Assembly: GCF_018283455.1 (NCBI RefSeq)
Contig: NZ_JAAMTH010000001.1
Coordinates: 1,655,501 to 1,719,500, forward strand
Reading direction: 5' to 3'
Length of the DNA stretch: 64,000 bases
DNA from: Planococcus sp. MSAK28401
GTDB taxonomy: Bacteria > Bacillota > Bacilli > Bacillales_A > Planococcaceae
The translations under genes and the position numbers were made by a program. How positions within the stretch are numbered: position 1 is the stretch's first letter; each line of letters starts with the position of its first letter. This document shows, in pieces, positions 16,825 through 25,920 of this stretch. Below the pieces are notes generated by a model, which was given only the letters and a program-made list of their open reading frames with translations, was not told where the DNA came from and made no database searches.

Positions 16825-18222
16825 TCACAAGGGAGGAGAACCAAGCTCAGCATATCTTTCTGTTCGCATTTTAAAAGCCTGCTCAAGGAATTTGGGCTGC
16901 TTCGCATAGAGCTGAATGACATCTTTAATTTCTTCGGCCATATAGACTTGGTTTCGATTTTCGGCCAGGTCTGGGTAGCCGGAACCGCGCTGCAAGTAAT
17001 CGGAACTGGCGACTTTGTACCACTGCTCGTCCTGTATTGATTTACCATCAATCAGGATGTCTTGAACAAGGTTGCCATCATGGATGATCGCAGCTCCTGA
17101 AATGTGTAGGCGGCCGACAAATTTCCCGCGGAATCCAGGTCCACGACCATCCGCCAGGCACGCTTGTGCATCCAAGGATTGTGTGAAGGCTTTTTTTAGC
17201 TGCTTGCCTTGAACTTCAAAAGAAGTCGGATTCAGTGGAGATGGACAAATTTCAATCAGTTTTTGACGGGAAATATTGTGAAACAGGCCTGCGTTGGCGA
17301 TGCCGCTATTGATCAAACCGATATCGCATTGCATCATGTCCCGTAAGCCGTCCGCGATCAAATTGGTCAATGGATTTTCTTCAATGACGTCGTGCCAAAG
17401 CGGCTCCGGTAAATCGTATAGGGACTTCCCTAAAGAAGCGAGGGCTTTCGCTTTATTATCTTTCAAAATATCCATTACCACAGAATTCGGCGCAGCGTCT
17501 TTTGTTGAGTACGTGGCCGAATGAAGAAGCTCAACCTTGCCGTTCGCCACTTCAAGGTCGATCATACCGATATGTTCAGCGTAATTTCCTGCGCTGTTCA
17601 TGACGGTCTCGTTCACCAGTTTGGCTTCTGAATACAGCTGGTGATCATGTGCCGAAATCACGACATCAATTTCTGGAATCGCTCGAGCTAGTTCTTCATC
17701 CGCGACTGTGCCCACGTGGCTCAACAAGATGCAAATATCATACGAACCGGCGCGATTTGCGATTTCTTGTTGTGTCATAATGACGTAATCCGAAACACTG
17801 ATTCCAAGTCCGTCATTGAAAACATCCATGTCGGGAGAAGATCCTGTTACTAATACACGCAAGCCATCTTTATGTAAAATTACGCTTTTGACAACACCTT
17901 GAATTTCACTTCCATCTTTTTTTCGGAGATTGTTGCTAATGAAAGGGAGTGGGCTGGTTGTAGCCATATGCTCCAAGGTCTCTATGCCATTGAACATCTC
18001 GTTATTCCCAATCGTCAAAGCGTCATAGCCGGTCGACTGGAGTAGTTCAAGCGCAGCCACGCCGCGCGTTCCTTGCAATTCAATGCTTTTGAAATCGGCG
18101 AAATCGCCGCCATCAAGGATGAGTGTATTTTCATCTTTCAATTCCTTGATCATGCTTGCTGCTCGCGCAAAGTTTTCATAATTACTATGAACATCGTTCG
18201 TGTGGATGATTTTCAGTTTCAT
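16825..18222 (-). CDS. Bifunctional metallophosphatase/5'-nucleotidase
   Basis: 465 residues. The N-terminal calcineurin-like phosphoesterase domain shows IIHTNDVHSNY, LILDGGDFADF, TIGNNEMFNG, LLSHVG and ISAHDH, the dimetal-site motifs (the usual GNHE is GNNE here). The C-terminal 5'-nucleotidase domain follows (NLIADGLRDMM, GIANAGLF, YKVASSDYLQRGS). It has no signal peptide, so unlike UshA it appears cytoplasmic. AGGAGG precedes ATG 18222. It probably releases nucleosides from nucleotides or splits UDP-sugars. Confidence 0.93.
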   Translation of the reverse strand: MKLKIIHTNDVHSNYENFARAASMIKELKDENTLILDGGDFADFKSIELQGTRGVAALELLQSTGYDALTIGNNEMFNGIETLEHMATTSPLPFISNNLRKKDGSEIQGVVKSVILHKDGLRVLVTGSSPDMDVFNDGLGISVSDYVIMTQQEIANRAGSYDICILLSHVGTVADEELARAIPEIDVVISAHDHQLYSEAKLVNETVMNSAGNYAEHIGMIDLEVANGKVELLHSATYSTKDAAPNSVVMDILKDNKAKALASLGKSLYDLPEPLWHDVIEENPLTNLIADGLRDMMQCDIGLINSGIANAGLFHNISRQKLIEICPSPLNPTSFEVQGKQLKKAFTQSLDAQACLADGRGPGFRGKFVGRLHISGAAIIHDGNLVQDILIDGKSIQDEQWYKVASSDYLQRGSGYPDLAENRNQVYMAEEIKDVIQLYAKQPKFLEQAFKMRTERYAELGSPPL

Positions 18223-18366
18223 AAGAACCTCCTGTTAGTTATTTCCTTTTAAAGTAAGACCAATAGTCTACCACTAAGGTTTCAAAAAATCCTTATCAAT
18301 TTTCTGACTATTCAATGCCGCGTAATGGGTTCTGGCTGTTGTAGGAATTAATATCATGCTAGAGAG

Positions 18367-18402
18367 AAAAGGACAGAAGAAATCACTCTTCTGTCCTTTT
18401 AT
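18367..18402 (-). terminator. Terminator after the SgrR-type gene
   Basis: AAAAGGACAGAAGA pairs with TCTTCTGTCCTTTT; the run of T on the minus strand suits the SgrR-type gene. Confidence 0.8.
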
Positions 18403-18425
18403 CTAAAATTAGAATCAGTCCTTCA

Positions 18426-20078
18426 TCAAACATTTGGCCGCACCCACAAGTTGGAATAGTCGACATATCCGAAATGGCTGATGTTAATATTCATTAAATC
18501 TGCGGAAAAGGGAACATGGCGCTTCTCGTAATAAAGCGGAATCATGATCGAAGACTCCAATAATAGCTTCTCGACCTGTAAGTTTAAAGAAGTCCATTGT
18601 GCGAAAGGCGTCTGTGCATACTGGTCAAGGCACTCGAGTACTTCTTTGTGTTTCGATATCGCCCCAGCTAAAGGTGAGTAGCTATTCTTCAGAAAATAAA
18701 AGAATGAGAAGTTTTGGTTCATTTCCAATACTTCTCCATGAATAAATAAGTCTCCTTGCTGTTCTGTCCCATGATCCGATAGCTTTTCTGCAAAAGACAT
18801 CCAATGTACTTTTACGGGAACTCCTTCTTGTTCGAGAGCCTCTTTCAACCATATTGCAGATTGTTCGGAGTGCTTGACCGCTTTTAAGACTAAGGCTTGA
18901 TTAAAGTGGGGGCGTTCCATTTCTGGTACGGTAAAACATTGGTCGTATCCAACTAAGCAACTCTTGCCATTCGGTAATGCACGCTTATGATAATCACTTA
19001 TCGTACGCCGGTGTTTCGCGATGACATAGTGAACATAATCCCGCACTTCTTTCCGCTGGATATCGGTAGGACGGAACGCATTCATCACGACGACGCCAAA
19101 TCCAGTATCACTTTCCACTTGAAACGTGGCTGCTTCTTTCGTATGGCTTGATGAACGATAAGTGATTTCAAAATCTCTCGGAACCTGGACAAAATCAACG
19201 ACATCGAGCAATGGCCTTTTCTGAAAGTATTCATCGAAGGCTTTTAAAGACGTTTTGTCTTCTGAATTTTCCGCTTCATAAAATGCACCGGTTCCCCAAA
19301 TCCTGCCGTTGCTTTCTTTATAAATACTCGAATTCATCATGCCGAGCAATTGAAGACAGTAGCTGCATCCCTTAGGAAAGAACAGGTCGACCACTAACGG
19401 AGCAGCTGATTTCACTTCAGCCACCGGTTCCCACAAGGAATTAAAATACACATGCTTTCGCAATCGATTGAGACAAGTTACCACATCATCGGCAGTTAAT
19501 GTAGAGCCATCATGAAACTTGACGCCTTTATGCAAATAAAGCCGAAGATGAAATTCGCCGACATCCCAAGCGTGGGCAAGTTCGGGTTTGATTACGCCGT
19601 TTTCATCCACAGCCACCAGACGGTTAAATACATTGGCCACCATATTGGCGCTTTGCATATCGATCGCTTTCAGAGGATGCAAAGTCAGCAATTTATGGCG
19701 CCTTGGAACGATCAACTTATCGATTTCATCGGCGCTTTGAAAATACCCAAATCTCAGGCGGAATTGGTTGAGCAGCCTCAATTTACTGTCACTGGACCAA
19801 TCGTACAGTAAGTATTTGCTGCTTTCCTCTACAGCTTCTTGATCGATGATGCTCAACAACTGTTTTTCGAATACTTCTTCCACATTTTTCAACCAGATCA
19901 ATTTGGATAGGTTTCCTCTACCTCGTCCCGCTGTATACTCGAGCCATCCTTGACCAACCCATTTTTTAATGTAGCGAGTGGTCTGTTTCGTGCTGAGATC
20001 GAGGACTTTGGCTATTTCTTCGTGCTTTACATCTCCTGAAGATACGCTGTTCCATAAGGTTAATAACTGCTTATCCAT
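18426..20078 (-). CDS. SgrR-family transcriptional regulator with solute-binding domain
   Basis: 550 residues. The N-terminal winged helix (LLTLWNSVSSGDVKHEEIA, LDLSTKQTTRYIKKWVGQGW, YTAGRGRGNLSKL) matches the SgrR_N domain. The remainder resembles SBP_bac_5 peptide-binding proteins (FNRLVAVDENG, LAHAWDVGE, RLYLHKGVKFHDGSTLTADDVV). It is therefore a cytoplasmic one-component sensor. ATG 20078 follows AAAGGAG on the minus strand; the frame reaches 20123 without a site. It is transcribed away from an MFS exporter, its likely target. Confidence 0.93.
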   Translation of the reverse strand: MDKQLLTLWNSVSSGDVKHEEIAKVLDLSTKQTTRYIKKWVGQGWLEYTAGRGRGNLSKLIWLKNVEEVFEKQLLSIIDQEAVEESSKYLLYDWSSDSKLRLLNQFRLRFGYFQSADEIDKLIVPRRHKLLTLHPLKAIDMQSANMVANVFNRLVAVDENGVIKPELAHAWDVGEFHLRLYLHKGVKFHDGSTLTADDVVTCLNRLRKHVYFNSLWEPVAEVKSAAPLVVDLFFPKGCSYCLQLLGMMNSSIYKESNGRIWGTGAFYEAENSEDKTSLKAFDEYFQKRPLLDVVDFVQVPRDFEITYRSSSHTKEAATFQVESDTGFGVVVMNAFRPTDIQRKEVRDYVHYVIAKHRRTISDYHKRALPNGKSCLVGYDQCFTVPEMERPHFNQALVLKAVKHSEQSAIWLKEALEQEGVPVKVHWMSFAEKLSDHGTEQQGDLFIHGEVLEMNQNFSFFYFLKNSYSPLAGAISKHKEVLECLDQYAQTPFAQWTSLNLQVEKLLLESSIMIPLYYEKRHVPFSADLMNINISHFGYVDYSNLWVRPNV

Positions 20079-20096
20079 TTGTTTCTCCTTTAAAAG

Positions 20097-20122
20097 TGGA
20101 CAAGTTCTCTTGAAATTGTCCA
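20097..20122. promoter_or_regulatory. Candidate operator between SgrR-type regulator and MFS gene
   Basis: TGGACAA (20097-20103) and TTGTCCA (20116-20122) form a 7-bp inverted repeat in the shared 98-base promoter region of the divergent genes, a plausible regulator binding site. Confidence 0.4.
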
Positions 20123-20176
20123 TTTTTTCAATATTTTGTCTGGTTTAATATACAGAATATGGAGGGGGAATTCAAT

Positions 20177-21430
20177 ATGAAATGGCAAGAATATCCACGG
20201 AACATCAAAGTGCGTCTCATTACTTCTTTTTTCAATCGGGCGGTATCCTCTGCAGTTATGCCGTTCATGGCGCTGTTTTTTGCAGAAGAAATAGGGAAAG
20301 TGGCGGCGGGGATGTTCTTGATCTTTACGGTCGTCATCGGGTTTGTGATTAATTTAGTCGGCGGCTATATTTCCGACCGCTTGCCAAGAAAGAAAGTGCT
20401 AATGGTAACCTCTTCGCTAAGTGCGGTGTTTTTTTACGTGATGACAATCAGTTTGGTGCCGGATTCGAATTGGATTTGGTTGTTCGCTTCAGCCTATATC
20501 GCTTATATCATCACCAGCAGCCTGGGAAGGCCGGCCATCCATGCGATTATTATTGATTCGACTACACCGGAAAATCGCAAAGCTGTCTATGCGATCGATT
20601 ATTGGTTAGTCAATTTATCGCTAGCTGTTGGAGCGGCTTTAGGCGGGTTATTGTATATGAATCATCAAATCGAATTATTTCTATTATTATCTATAACATC
20701 GGCATGCCTTCCCATAGCGTATGCAATTTGGCTCGAAGACCTGCAAGTCAGTCGCTTGGAAAAGCAGCATAAAAATGTATTTCTCGATGTGCTCCAAAAT
20801 TATAAAGTGGCATTTCAAGACAAGCCCTTCGTAAAAGTGGTCATCGGGTCGATGTTCATTTTCGCTGCCGAGTTTTCGTTAAACAGCTATATCGGCGTTC
20901 GGTTGGCAGAGAGTTTTCAACCCATTTCGATTGAAGGATTTGAAATTGGCGGCGTTCGGATGCTGAGCATACTCAATATCCAAAACATGCTGTTGGTCGT
21001 CTGCTTTACCTTTTTGATCAATAAAATCACGGATCGGTTCAACAAGAAAAAGGTCCTTCTCTACGGACTGTTCATTTACAGTGTTGGCTATATCGTCATG
21101 ACTTCAGCTAATTCATGGTATTTGCTGCTTCTTTTCAATGTGATCGCGACACTTGGGGAATTGATGTACTCGCCAATCCGCAATGCGGAACAAGCGAATA
21201 TGATGCCGTCAGATAAAAGAGGCTCTTACTCAGCGTTTTCCGGTATCGCATTTAGCGGTGCAGACTTGATTGCCCGCTCGACGATCATTCTGGGAGCTTA
21301 CTTAATCCCAACAATGATGTCCGTGTATATGGGCCTTATCCTGATGCTTGGCACATTGCTTGTGTATACTGGGCTATTTGGCAAAAGGACTGAAAGCAAA
21401 GCATTCGCAGCGAGTAATGCAAGTTTATGA
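20177..21430 (+). CDS. MFS transporter
   Basis: 417 residues with about 12 membrane helices. GGYISDRLPRKKVLM is the MFS loop 2-3 motif A (GxxxDRxGRkk), and NKITDRFNKKKVLLYG the matching motif of the second half. GGAGGGGG (20160-20167) precedes ATG 20177; an ATG at 20159 is part of that region. Its partner is the divergent SgrR-type regulator, an arrangement common for Bacillales drug or sugar exporters. Substrate unknown. Confidence 0.92.
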   Translation: MKWQEYPRNIKVRLITSFFNRAVSSAVMPFMALFFAEEIGKVAAGMFLIFTVVIGFVINLVGGYISDRLPRKKVLMVTSSLSAVFFYVMTISLVPDSNWIWLFASAYIAYIITSSLGRPAIHAIIIDSTTPENRKAVYAIDYWLVNLSLAVGAALGGLLYMNHQIELFLLLSITSACLPIAYAIWLEDLQVSRLEKQHKNVFLDVLQNYKVAFQDKPFVKVVIGSMFIFAAEFSLNSYIGVRLAESFQPISIEGFEIGGVRMLSILNIQNMLLVVCFTFLINKITDRFNKKKVLLYGLFIYSVGYIVMTSANSWYLLLLFNVIATLGELMYSPIRNAEQANMMPSDKRGSYSAFSGIAFSGADLIARSTIILGAYLIPTMMSVYMGLILMLGTLLVYTGLFGKRTESKAFAASNASL

Positions 21431-21520
21431 TTATAAGGTGTTTTTGATTAGATTTTACCGAATGTCCAGAATGTAAATGAAATGGTAAAGTGAATATAGA
21501 AATCGAAGAGGAGTAGCTCA

Positions 21521-21700
21521 ATGACGCATCCTTATACTAAATATGAAAATACAGAAATGTGGAAACGAATAGAACGACTCATAACTGAACTAGTGGACAA
21601 TCACGATATTGAAGAAAAGACAAAGCGAGAATATATTGTCGGATACATTTGCAAGGATCTTTTAGAAGCGGAAAAAGTAAAGCACACTATGAAGGAATAG
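21521..21700 (+). CDS. Conserved small protein (59 aa)
   Basis: Reads MTHPYTKYENTEMWKRIERL, then ITELVDNHDIEEKTKREYIV and GYICKDLLEAEKVKHTMKE. It is helical, soluble and charged. I recall similar short proteins (tkY.nT..W..ie..i..L..N.Di..kT...YIVGYICK) in many Bacillales, none with known role. GAAGAGGAG precedes the ATG by 7 bases. Confidence 0.8.
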   Translation: MTHPYTKYENTEMWKRIERLITELVDNHDIEEKTKREYIVGYICKDLLEAEKVKHTMKE

Positions 21701-21803
21701 TCGTTAAGTTTTTAGCTGAAAGTACTTGAATATCGGTAACCCAATTCACAAGTAAAGCGAGAATATGAGTTTCTATTGTACAAGACCATAGGGGGAACAC
21801 AGG

Positions 21804-22322
21804 ATGGAATTATGGGATTTAGTAGATGCATCAAGAAAACCGTTAAACAAATTACATACGCGCGGAGAGGAACTTCAACCGGATGAATTTCATGTCGTTG
21901 TGGAGGTTTATACAATTAATGCAGACGGCCGCATGTTGATGACTCAAAGAGACGCCGCTAAGCCTTTCCCATTGCTTTGGGAAAGTACAGGAGGTTCAGT
22001 ACATGCAGGGGAAAGCAGCGTAGAAGGTGCTGTCAGAGAACTCGCTGAAGAAACGGGGATTGCCGTGGCAGCAGCGGATCTTCAATACTTGGGCGAGAGG
22101 TCGAAGGGCAAATCATTTCTGGACAGCTATTTGTATATAAGCCATCGAACTATTGAAATCAATGAACTAACTCTGCAGCCTGGGGAAGTCTGTGATGCCA
22201 AATGGGTCCGAGTTGAAGAATTGAAGGAAATGAATCGAACAGGCCAGGTAGTGCCGCCGGTTTTGGAAAGGTATCAACTGTATTGGGAAAAATTAAGTGC
22301 TTATATTTTGAGTGAAAAATAG
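21804..22322 (+). CDS. NUDIX hydrolase
   Basis: 172 residues. The NUDIX box is complete: GGSVHAGESSVEGAV followed by RELAEETGI, giving G-x5-E-x7-REUxEExGU. The opening MELWDLVDASRKPLNKLHTRGE resembles the IPP-isomerase-like and YfcD subgroup. It hydrolyses a nucleoside diphosphate linked to another group; substrate unknown. AGGGGGAACA precedes ATG 21804. A uridine-kinase-like gene follows 33 bases after the stop. Confidence 0.92.
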   Translation: MELWDLVDASRKPLNKLHTRGEELQPDEFHVVVEVYTINADGRMLMTQRDAAKPFPLLWESTGGSVHAGESSVEGAVRELAEETGIAVAAADLQYLGERSKGKSFLDSYLYISHRTIEINELTLQPGEVCDAKWVRVEELKEMNRTGQVVPPVLERYQLYWEKLSAYILSEK

Positions 22323-22355
22323 TAGTTCACATAATTTGTGATAGGTGGCGAAAAA

Positions 22356-22967
22356 GTGATCTTCAATGCAAAAGAAGATGTGATTAATACTTTCAAACAA
22401 CTTATGAAATTAGAAAACGCAGGGAAGCGACAGCAGAAGACCTGGCTAGTAGGGATTGATGGATGTGGCGGTTCAGGTAAAAGTACATTGGCCAATGAAT
22501 TGGCAAAAGACTTTCCTGGTGTAACAACGATTGTGCGTATGGATGACTTTTATTTGCCCACTTCGCAACATATCAATTCGCCTCCAAAACTAAAGCCGGT
22601 TGGGGCTGATTTTGATTGGAGACGATTATTAAAAGAAGTTATTGAACCTATTCGTCAAAATAAAACTGGATATTATCAGCGATATGATTGGAATAGGGAT
22701 GAGTTGATTGATCCGAGTAAAGTTTCGGTTGGTGGAATCGTTATAATCGAAGGGGTTTATTCGCTTCGTAATGAATTAATCGATCATTATGATTGCTCAA
22801 TATGGGTGGAATGTCCCCGTGAGTTAAGGCTTGCACGAGGATTGGACAGAGACGGAGTAAATGCACGCAGTATGTGGGTGAATAATTGGATGGTCTCCGA
22901 AGATCTCTATACTCGAGAACACAAACCATTTGATAAGGCTGATTTCATCATTAATGGTGCCCACTGA
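22356..22967 (+). CDS. Uridine kinase-like P-loop kinase
   Basis: 203 residues. Walker A is GIDGCGGSGKST; VRMDDFYLPT matches the acceptor-binding DDFY of uridine/phosphoribulokinase-type kinases; YYQRYDWNRDEL and IIEGVYSLRNEL are also typical. The start is GTG 22356 behind AGGTGG; GTG 22338 overlaps it. It sits between NUDIX and an APH-like kinase, so the three may form a small nucleotide- or sugar-phosphate operon. The substrate is uncertain. Confidence 0.88.
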   Translation: MIFNAKEDVINTFKQLMKLENAGKRQQKTWLVGIDGCGGSGKSTLANELAKDFPGVTTIVRMDDFYLPTSQHINSPPKLKPVGADFDWRRLLKEVIEPIRQNKTGYYQRYDWNRDELIDPSKVSVGGIVIIEGVYSLRNELIDHYDCSIWVECPRELRLARGLDRDGVNARSMWVNNWMVSEDLYTREHKPFDKADFIINGAH

Positions 22968-23000
22968 TTTACTTAATGAAAATAGTGAGGAGGTGAACGT

Positions 23001-23789
23001 ATGGCCGCTAATAAGGATGGAGAAAAACTAAGTGGAGGCAATGTCTCAGACGTGTATCGGTTTGGGAACACCGTTCATCGTGAATTAAAACCTGAGAGTT
23101 TTCAAATTCACCTGCTTCTGAATCATTTAGAGAAAAAAGGATTTCAGCACGCGCCGCAAGTAGTGGGTGTAGAGAATGGGAAAGAGATTTTAACGTATAT
23201 GGAAGGCGAAGCTGGCAATTATCCGCTAAAAGAATATATGAGGTCAGATGAAGCGTTAAAAGAAATAGCAAAGATGCTGAGACTCTATCACGATTCGGTA
23301 AGTGATTTTTCGTTTAATGAGGATTGGAAGCCGCTGGATCATACACCCCGTCCATATGAAGTTATATGCCATAATGATTTTGCTGTGTATAATATCATTT
23401 TTAACAACGAGAAGCCTATTGGCATTATTGACTTCGACAATGCTGCACCAGGTCCAAGACTTTGGGATATTGCTTATACTCTCTATACTTGCATCCCTTT
23501 ATCCAGGTACTATCTGGCACCTTCAGATGGAGAAATAGTCTATCATGATTCCGCTCAGGATAATCGGATTAAACAGCGAATAAAGCTATTTTTTGAAGCC
23601 TACGGACAGGAAGTAGCAGAAAACTATTTGGAAATGGTAGTGCTGAGGTTAAAAGGTTTGTGCAAGAAAATCCGTAGAAAAGCTGAAGATGGAGATTTAG
23701 CATTTCAAAATATGATAAAAGATGGCCATTTAAAGCATTACGAGAAAGACATTAACTTTACCCAAGCGAATGGACATAGATGGACTTGA
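23001..23789 (+). CDS. APH-like phosphotransferase
   Basis: 262 residues with the aminoglycoside phosphotransferase/choline kinase fold. CHNDFAVYNIIF contains the Brenner HxDxxxxN motif and IGIIDFDNA the following DxD-type metal site; GGNVSDVYRFGNTVHRE is a short N-lobe. GTGAGGAGGTG precedes ATG 23001. Such stand-alone proteins need not act on aminoglycosides, so no resistance role is claimed. It lies 33 bases after the uridine-kinase-like gene. Confidence 0.9.
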   Translation: MAANKDGEKLSGGNVSDVYRFGNTVHRELKPESFQIHLLLNHLEKKGFQHAPQVVGVENGKEILTYMEGEAGNYPLKEYMRSDEALKEIAKMLRLYHDSVSDFSFNEDWKPLDHTPRPYEVICHNDFAVYNIIFNNEKPIGIIDFDNAAPGPRLWDIAYTLYTCIPLSRYYLAPSDGEIVYHDSAQDNRIKQRIKLFFEAYGQEVAENYLEMVVLRLKGLCKKIRRKAEDGDLAFQNMIKDGHLKHYEKDINFTQANGHRWT

Positions 23790-23873
23790 AGAAATATCAA
23801 ATTATGGGTGGTTGAGTGAAATAGCAATAGGGAGGTTCTGTTTCGTTTAATTGACTTCGTATTTATAAAGGAT

Positions 23874-25124
23874 TCATTGAACTTCTTTAATCACTTTAGA
23901 GCTTGCAAGGTATATAGCAGCAATTGTAAGAATGACTATTCCACAAAGTACCATGATATTGGAAATCGTAATCTGCATGACAAGAGCTAACGATACAAAT
24001 GCATATGACAAAGGCACGAGTCCGTTAGAGGATGCATTGACCAAACTCATGACGCGTCCGATTTTTGTTGAATCTGACTGTGCCTGGATCATGGAAATGA
24101 GAGAGACGTTGATGAATGAAGATAATATCCCCATAACCAAAAGCAATAAAATTCCTTGCCATAGAAAGCCAATCTGCCCTAACAAAGTCAAACAAAGTCC
24201 CAGAACTCCAATCATCACCAGCATGCTGATCCCACGTTTTTTATTCAGATTTAAAATGCCCACCAACACCGCTCCCGTAAGCATTCCGCCTTGATACGAA
24301 CTTTGAAGAAAGCTTAAATCCAGTACCTCTCCTTTAAGTACACTATCCACGAGCAAAGGAATCCCCATTAACAATGGACCAAAAAAGAAAAAATTGATGA
24401 TGATCAGGATCAATAGCATATTTTTCAAAAAAGGCATGTCCCATACATAAGAAAAGCCTTCTTTGAGCTCTGATTTCATTGAAGCTTTACTGACCGAAGC
24501 TGTTCTTTTTTCTTCCTTGATAAAAAATGAGAACAGAAGTGTCAGCAATAAAAATCCAGCAATGACCGTAAACAGCAAGCTAAAAGAACCGATTGAGAGA
24601 ATCCAACCGCCTAGCATAGGACCGGAAAAAAGAGCGATTTGATTGGAACTTTGGATAAATGAATTCGACCGTGGAAGTACATCTTTCGCAACTACAGCAG
24701 GCAACAGGGAAGTGTTCGCAGGAGAAAAGAACGCGTCCACAATCCCAAAACACAGGGCGAAGACAATCAGCGGCCATAGTTCCAGCAAGCTGAGCTGCAA
24801 TAGCAGGATCATGGCAAGGACTAACAGGCAACGCACCAGGCTGGAAATCAACATGATGCGCGAACGCCGGAACCGGTCTGCCCAAACACCGCCAATCATC
24901 ATGAATAAAACTCGAGGAATCATCGTCATCATCATGACAATGCCCAGTGCACTTTCTTTTTGCAGAACAGTGATGATGTACCACTGTTCTGCAAAAAGGT
25001 AGGTTGATAATGCCAGAAAAGAAGCCGTACTGGAAAGCCAAAGGAAAATGAATGAACGGTTTCCGAATAAACTAGAAACAGATTTCTCCTGCAAAGATGA
25101 TTCAACTCCATGATTCATTGCCAT
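23874..25124 (-). CDS. MFS transporter, probable exporter
   Basis: 416 residues with 12 membrane helices. GGVWADRFRRSRIMLISSLVR is the motif A region (GxWADRxxRrrIM), typical of the DHA3-type and multidrug subgroup. AAAGGAG precedes ATG 25124 on the minus strand. The ArsR-type regulator gene at 25137-25733 ends only 12 bases upstream on the same strand, so both are one operon. Confidence 0.93.
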   Translation of the reverse strand: MAMNHGVESSLQEKSVSSLFGNRSFIFLWLSSTASFLALSTYLFAEQWYIITVLQKESALGIVMMMTMIPRVLFMMIGGVWADRFRRSRIMLISSLVRCLLVLAMILLLQLSLLELWPLIVFALCFGIVDAFFSPANTSLLPAVVAKDVLPRSNSFIQSSNQIALFSGPMLGGWILSIGSFSLLFTVIAGFLLLTLLFSFFIKEEKRTASVSKASMKSELKEGFSYVWDMPFLKNMLLILIIINFFFFGPLLMGIPLLVDSVLKGEVLDLSFLQSSYQGGMLTGAVLVGILNLNKKRGISMLVMIGVLGLCLTLLGQIGFLWQGILLLLVMGILSSFINVSLISMIQAQSDSTKIGRVMSLVNASSNGLVPLSYAFVSLALVMQITISNIMVLCGIVILTIAAIYLASSKVIKEVQ

Positions 25125-25136
25125 ATGCTTCTCCTT

Positions 25137-25733
25137 TCAGTCAGCTGCCGTTCTTTTAAACAGTAAGTCTTCGATTTGGAAAGCAGTAGACATCAAATAA
25201 TAATTCTTCTTATCAGGCTCGTCACTGTCTTCTTCCAGCGTAGCTAGAAGTTCACGGTGCTTCTTGGTGAATTCTATAAACTTCTTCTCGCTGACGCTAA
25301 ATTCAGTTTGGATAGATAGGTTATTCCATTCTTCTACATTCGAAGACTGAAGTTCGAACGATTCGTCTGGTGCCGTCAAAACACGGGTTTTTGCTCTGTC
25401 GATCACTTCTAAATAGGACTGACGAGTAGCTTCTTTGGATTCTACATACGTAAGTAAATGATCCGCTGGTATAAATCCTCTTGCTACAGCTTGATAAAAT
25501 TTGAGTATGTTTCCTCCGCGTTCTTCTTTGCGCACTAATTGGATGATGCCGTATTTCTCCAACTCCCTGAGGTGGTAGAGAACTTTGGCGCGCGAAAGGT
25601 TTAGTTCCTGGGCCAACATCTGTCCTGTGTGCGGTTGTTCGACTAAGTACATCAACATTTTTGTCCGAAGTGGATCGCTGATGACTTTTAATTGCTCATA
25701 CGTTTCAAGAATGAAAATAGATTGTTGTTTCAT
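25137..25733 (-). CDS. ArsR-type winged-helix regulator
   Basis: 198 residues. YEQLKVISDPLRTKMLMYLV, then QMLAQELNLSRAKVLYHLRELEKYGII shown here in two parts, is the ArsR/HTH_20 DNA-binding fold with a beta wing (RKEERGGNILKFYQA). The long C-terminal helical part is typical of YcnC- or YdfF-like members and may bind a ligand. It is the first gene of an operon with the MFS exporter and has a perfect palindrome just upstream, suggesting autoregulation by drug-responsive derepression. Confidence 0.9.
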   Translation of the reverse strand: MKQQSIFILETYEQLKVISDPLRTKMLMYLVEQPHTGQMLAQELNLSRAKVLYHLRELEKYGIIQLVRKEERGGNILKFYQAVARGFIPADHLLTYVESKEATRQSYLEVIDRAKTRVLTAPDESFELQSSNVEEWNNLSIQTEFSVSEKKFIEFTKKHRELLATLEEDSDEPDKKNYYLMSTAFQIEDLLFKRTAAD

Positions 25734-25749
25734 TTTTATATCCCCTTTC

Positions 25750-25761
25750 TTAACCGGTTAA
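25750..25761. promoter_or_regulatory. Palindrome TTAACCGGTTAA, candidate operator
   Basis: A perfect 12-bp palindrome 16 bases upstream of the ArsR-type start codon. A second GTTAA...TTAAC pair overlaps it (25757-25771). Confidence 0.5.
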
Positions 25762-25920
25762 CTTTTATTAACATGAGTATATACTTAAAATGGAAAAAGC
25801 ACAATAAATGAATGAGTCTACTATTTTTGCTGTCTTTAAGAGGGATGTGAAGGAAAGTAATGGTATGCTTTCCAAGCAGAGTTAGTTATTTACAATAATT
25901 GAAGACTGGGAGGTAAGGAT

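Noticed and set aside
24580-25041. 153-codon minus-strand frame inside the MFS gene
   Set aside because: It is a frame-shifted shadow of the transporter, rich in His and Cys, without its own start region.
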